A stretch of 5,158 nt of DNA from Deltaproteobacteria bacterium. GTDB taxonomy: Bacteria; Myxococcota_A; Polyangia; Haliangiales; Haliangiaceae. The number at the start of each line of letters is the position of its first letter. Position 1 is the first letter of the stretch. Location of the stretch: NCBI GenBank assembly GCA_013696695.1, contig JACCYD010000492.1, forward strand, positions 1 through 5,158, in the 5' to 3' direction. Below the pieces are notes generated by a model that did no database searches, had not been told where the DNA came from, and saw only the letters and a program-made list of their open reading frames with translations. This document shows positions 5,108-5,158 of the stretch, in pieces. The translations under genes and the position numbers were made by a program.

Positions 5108-5158
5108 ATTTGAACGATTCGCCGTCCAGGCAGACCAGAGAACCGGTCACCTTCGATC
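5101..5158 (+). CDS. Start of a divergent gene, cut by the right edge (19 codons visible)
   Basis: Product not recognisable. From the ATG at 5101 the frame is open to the window edge and begins MNDLNDSPSRQTREPVTFD, a polar N-terminus with no signal peptide. It lies just downstream of the rightward promoter and would be transcribed divergently from the regulator. There is no Shine-Dalgarno before 5101; the promoter geometry instead suggests a leaderless mRNA starting at the ATG. An in-frame ATG at 5071 exists but lies at the -35 element, so it could only be used from another promoter. Genes beside CarA/CarH-type regulators are often carotenoid-synthesis or photolyase genes, but nothing visible here says which this is. 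Confidence 0.45.
   Translation, partial: MNDLNDSPSRQTREPVTFD
5102..5119. repeat. Tandem 9-bp direct repeat TGAACGATT x2
   Basis: TGAACGATT is present at 5102-5110 and again at 5111-5119 without a gap. TGAACGTTT at 5072-5080 matches it at 8 of 9 bases, 30 bp upstream, about three helical turns. If translation begins at 5101, these copies lie in the first codons of the divergent gene. They are most simply additional half-sites of the operator array. Confidence 0.6.

Overview
The window is GC-rich, with strong G/C bias at third codon positions. It looks like chromosomal DNA from a high-GC proteobacterium or myxobacterium-like (Myxococcota) organism. That placement is an inference. It rests on the CarA/CarH-type MerR regulator, the SDR-SRPBCC fusion protein, the zinc-ribbon/Pro-Gln-rich protein and the codon bias; there is no rRNA or other marker to confirm it. 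I see no tRNA, rRNA, CRISPR array, insertion sequence or phage gene.

Left block (about 1-2669, minus strand). Four genes are read right to left: a 56-aa basic protein with a GRRYPNLVDNM motif; a 334-aa protein with an N-terminal zinc ribbon, a long Pro/Gly/Gln/Tyr-rich linker and a compact C-terminal domain; a DarP/YjgA (DUF615) ribosome-assembly factor whose GTG start overlaps the previous stop codon by one base; and, after a 110-bp gap, the N-terminal 243 residues of a thiamine-diphosphate-dependent 2-oxo-acid dehydrogenase E1 alpha subunit that runs off the left edge. The first three are tightly packed and probably co-transcribed. The E1 alpha gene may belong to its own operon, with E1 beta and E2 expected outside the window.

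Middle (2739-4226, plus strand). A 495-aa two-domain protein is divergent from the 56-aa gene. It has a TIGR01777-type NAD(P)-binding epimerase-like domain followed by a C-terminal SRPBCC (START/Bet v1-like) domain. Its 3' end overlaps the next, convergent gene by 55 bp.

Right block (4172-5158). A minus-strand MerR-family regulator has the CarA/CarH/LitR layout: HTH, four-helix bundle with the W-x9-EH signature, and a cobalamin-binding-like Rossmann domain. The His that should ligate cobalt from below is replaced by Tyr. Its upstream region holds repeated ATGAACG half-sites: a 9-2-9 palindrome, a second 9-6-9 inverted repeat and a 9-bp tandem repeat. They sit on a sigma70-like promoter that points right into a divergent reading frame cut by the window edge. 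The simplest reading is a regulator that represses its divergent target, and perhaps itself, from these operators. The sensory state of its B12 domain is in doubt.
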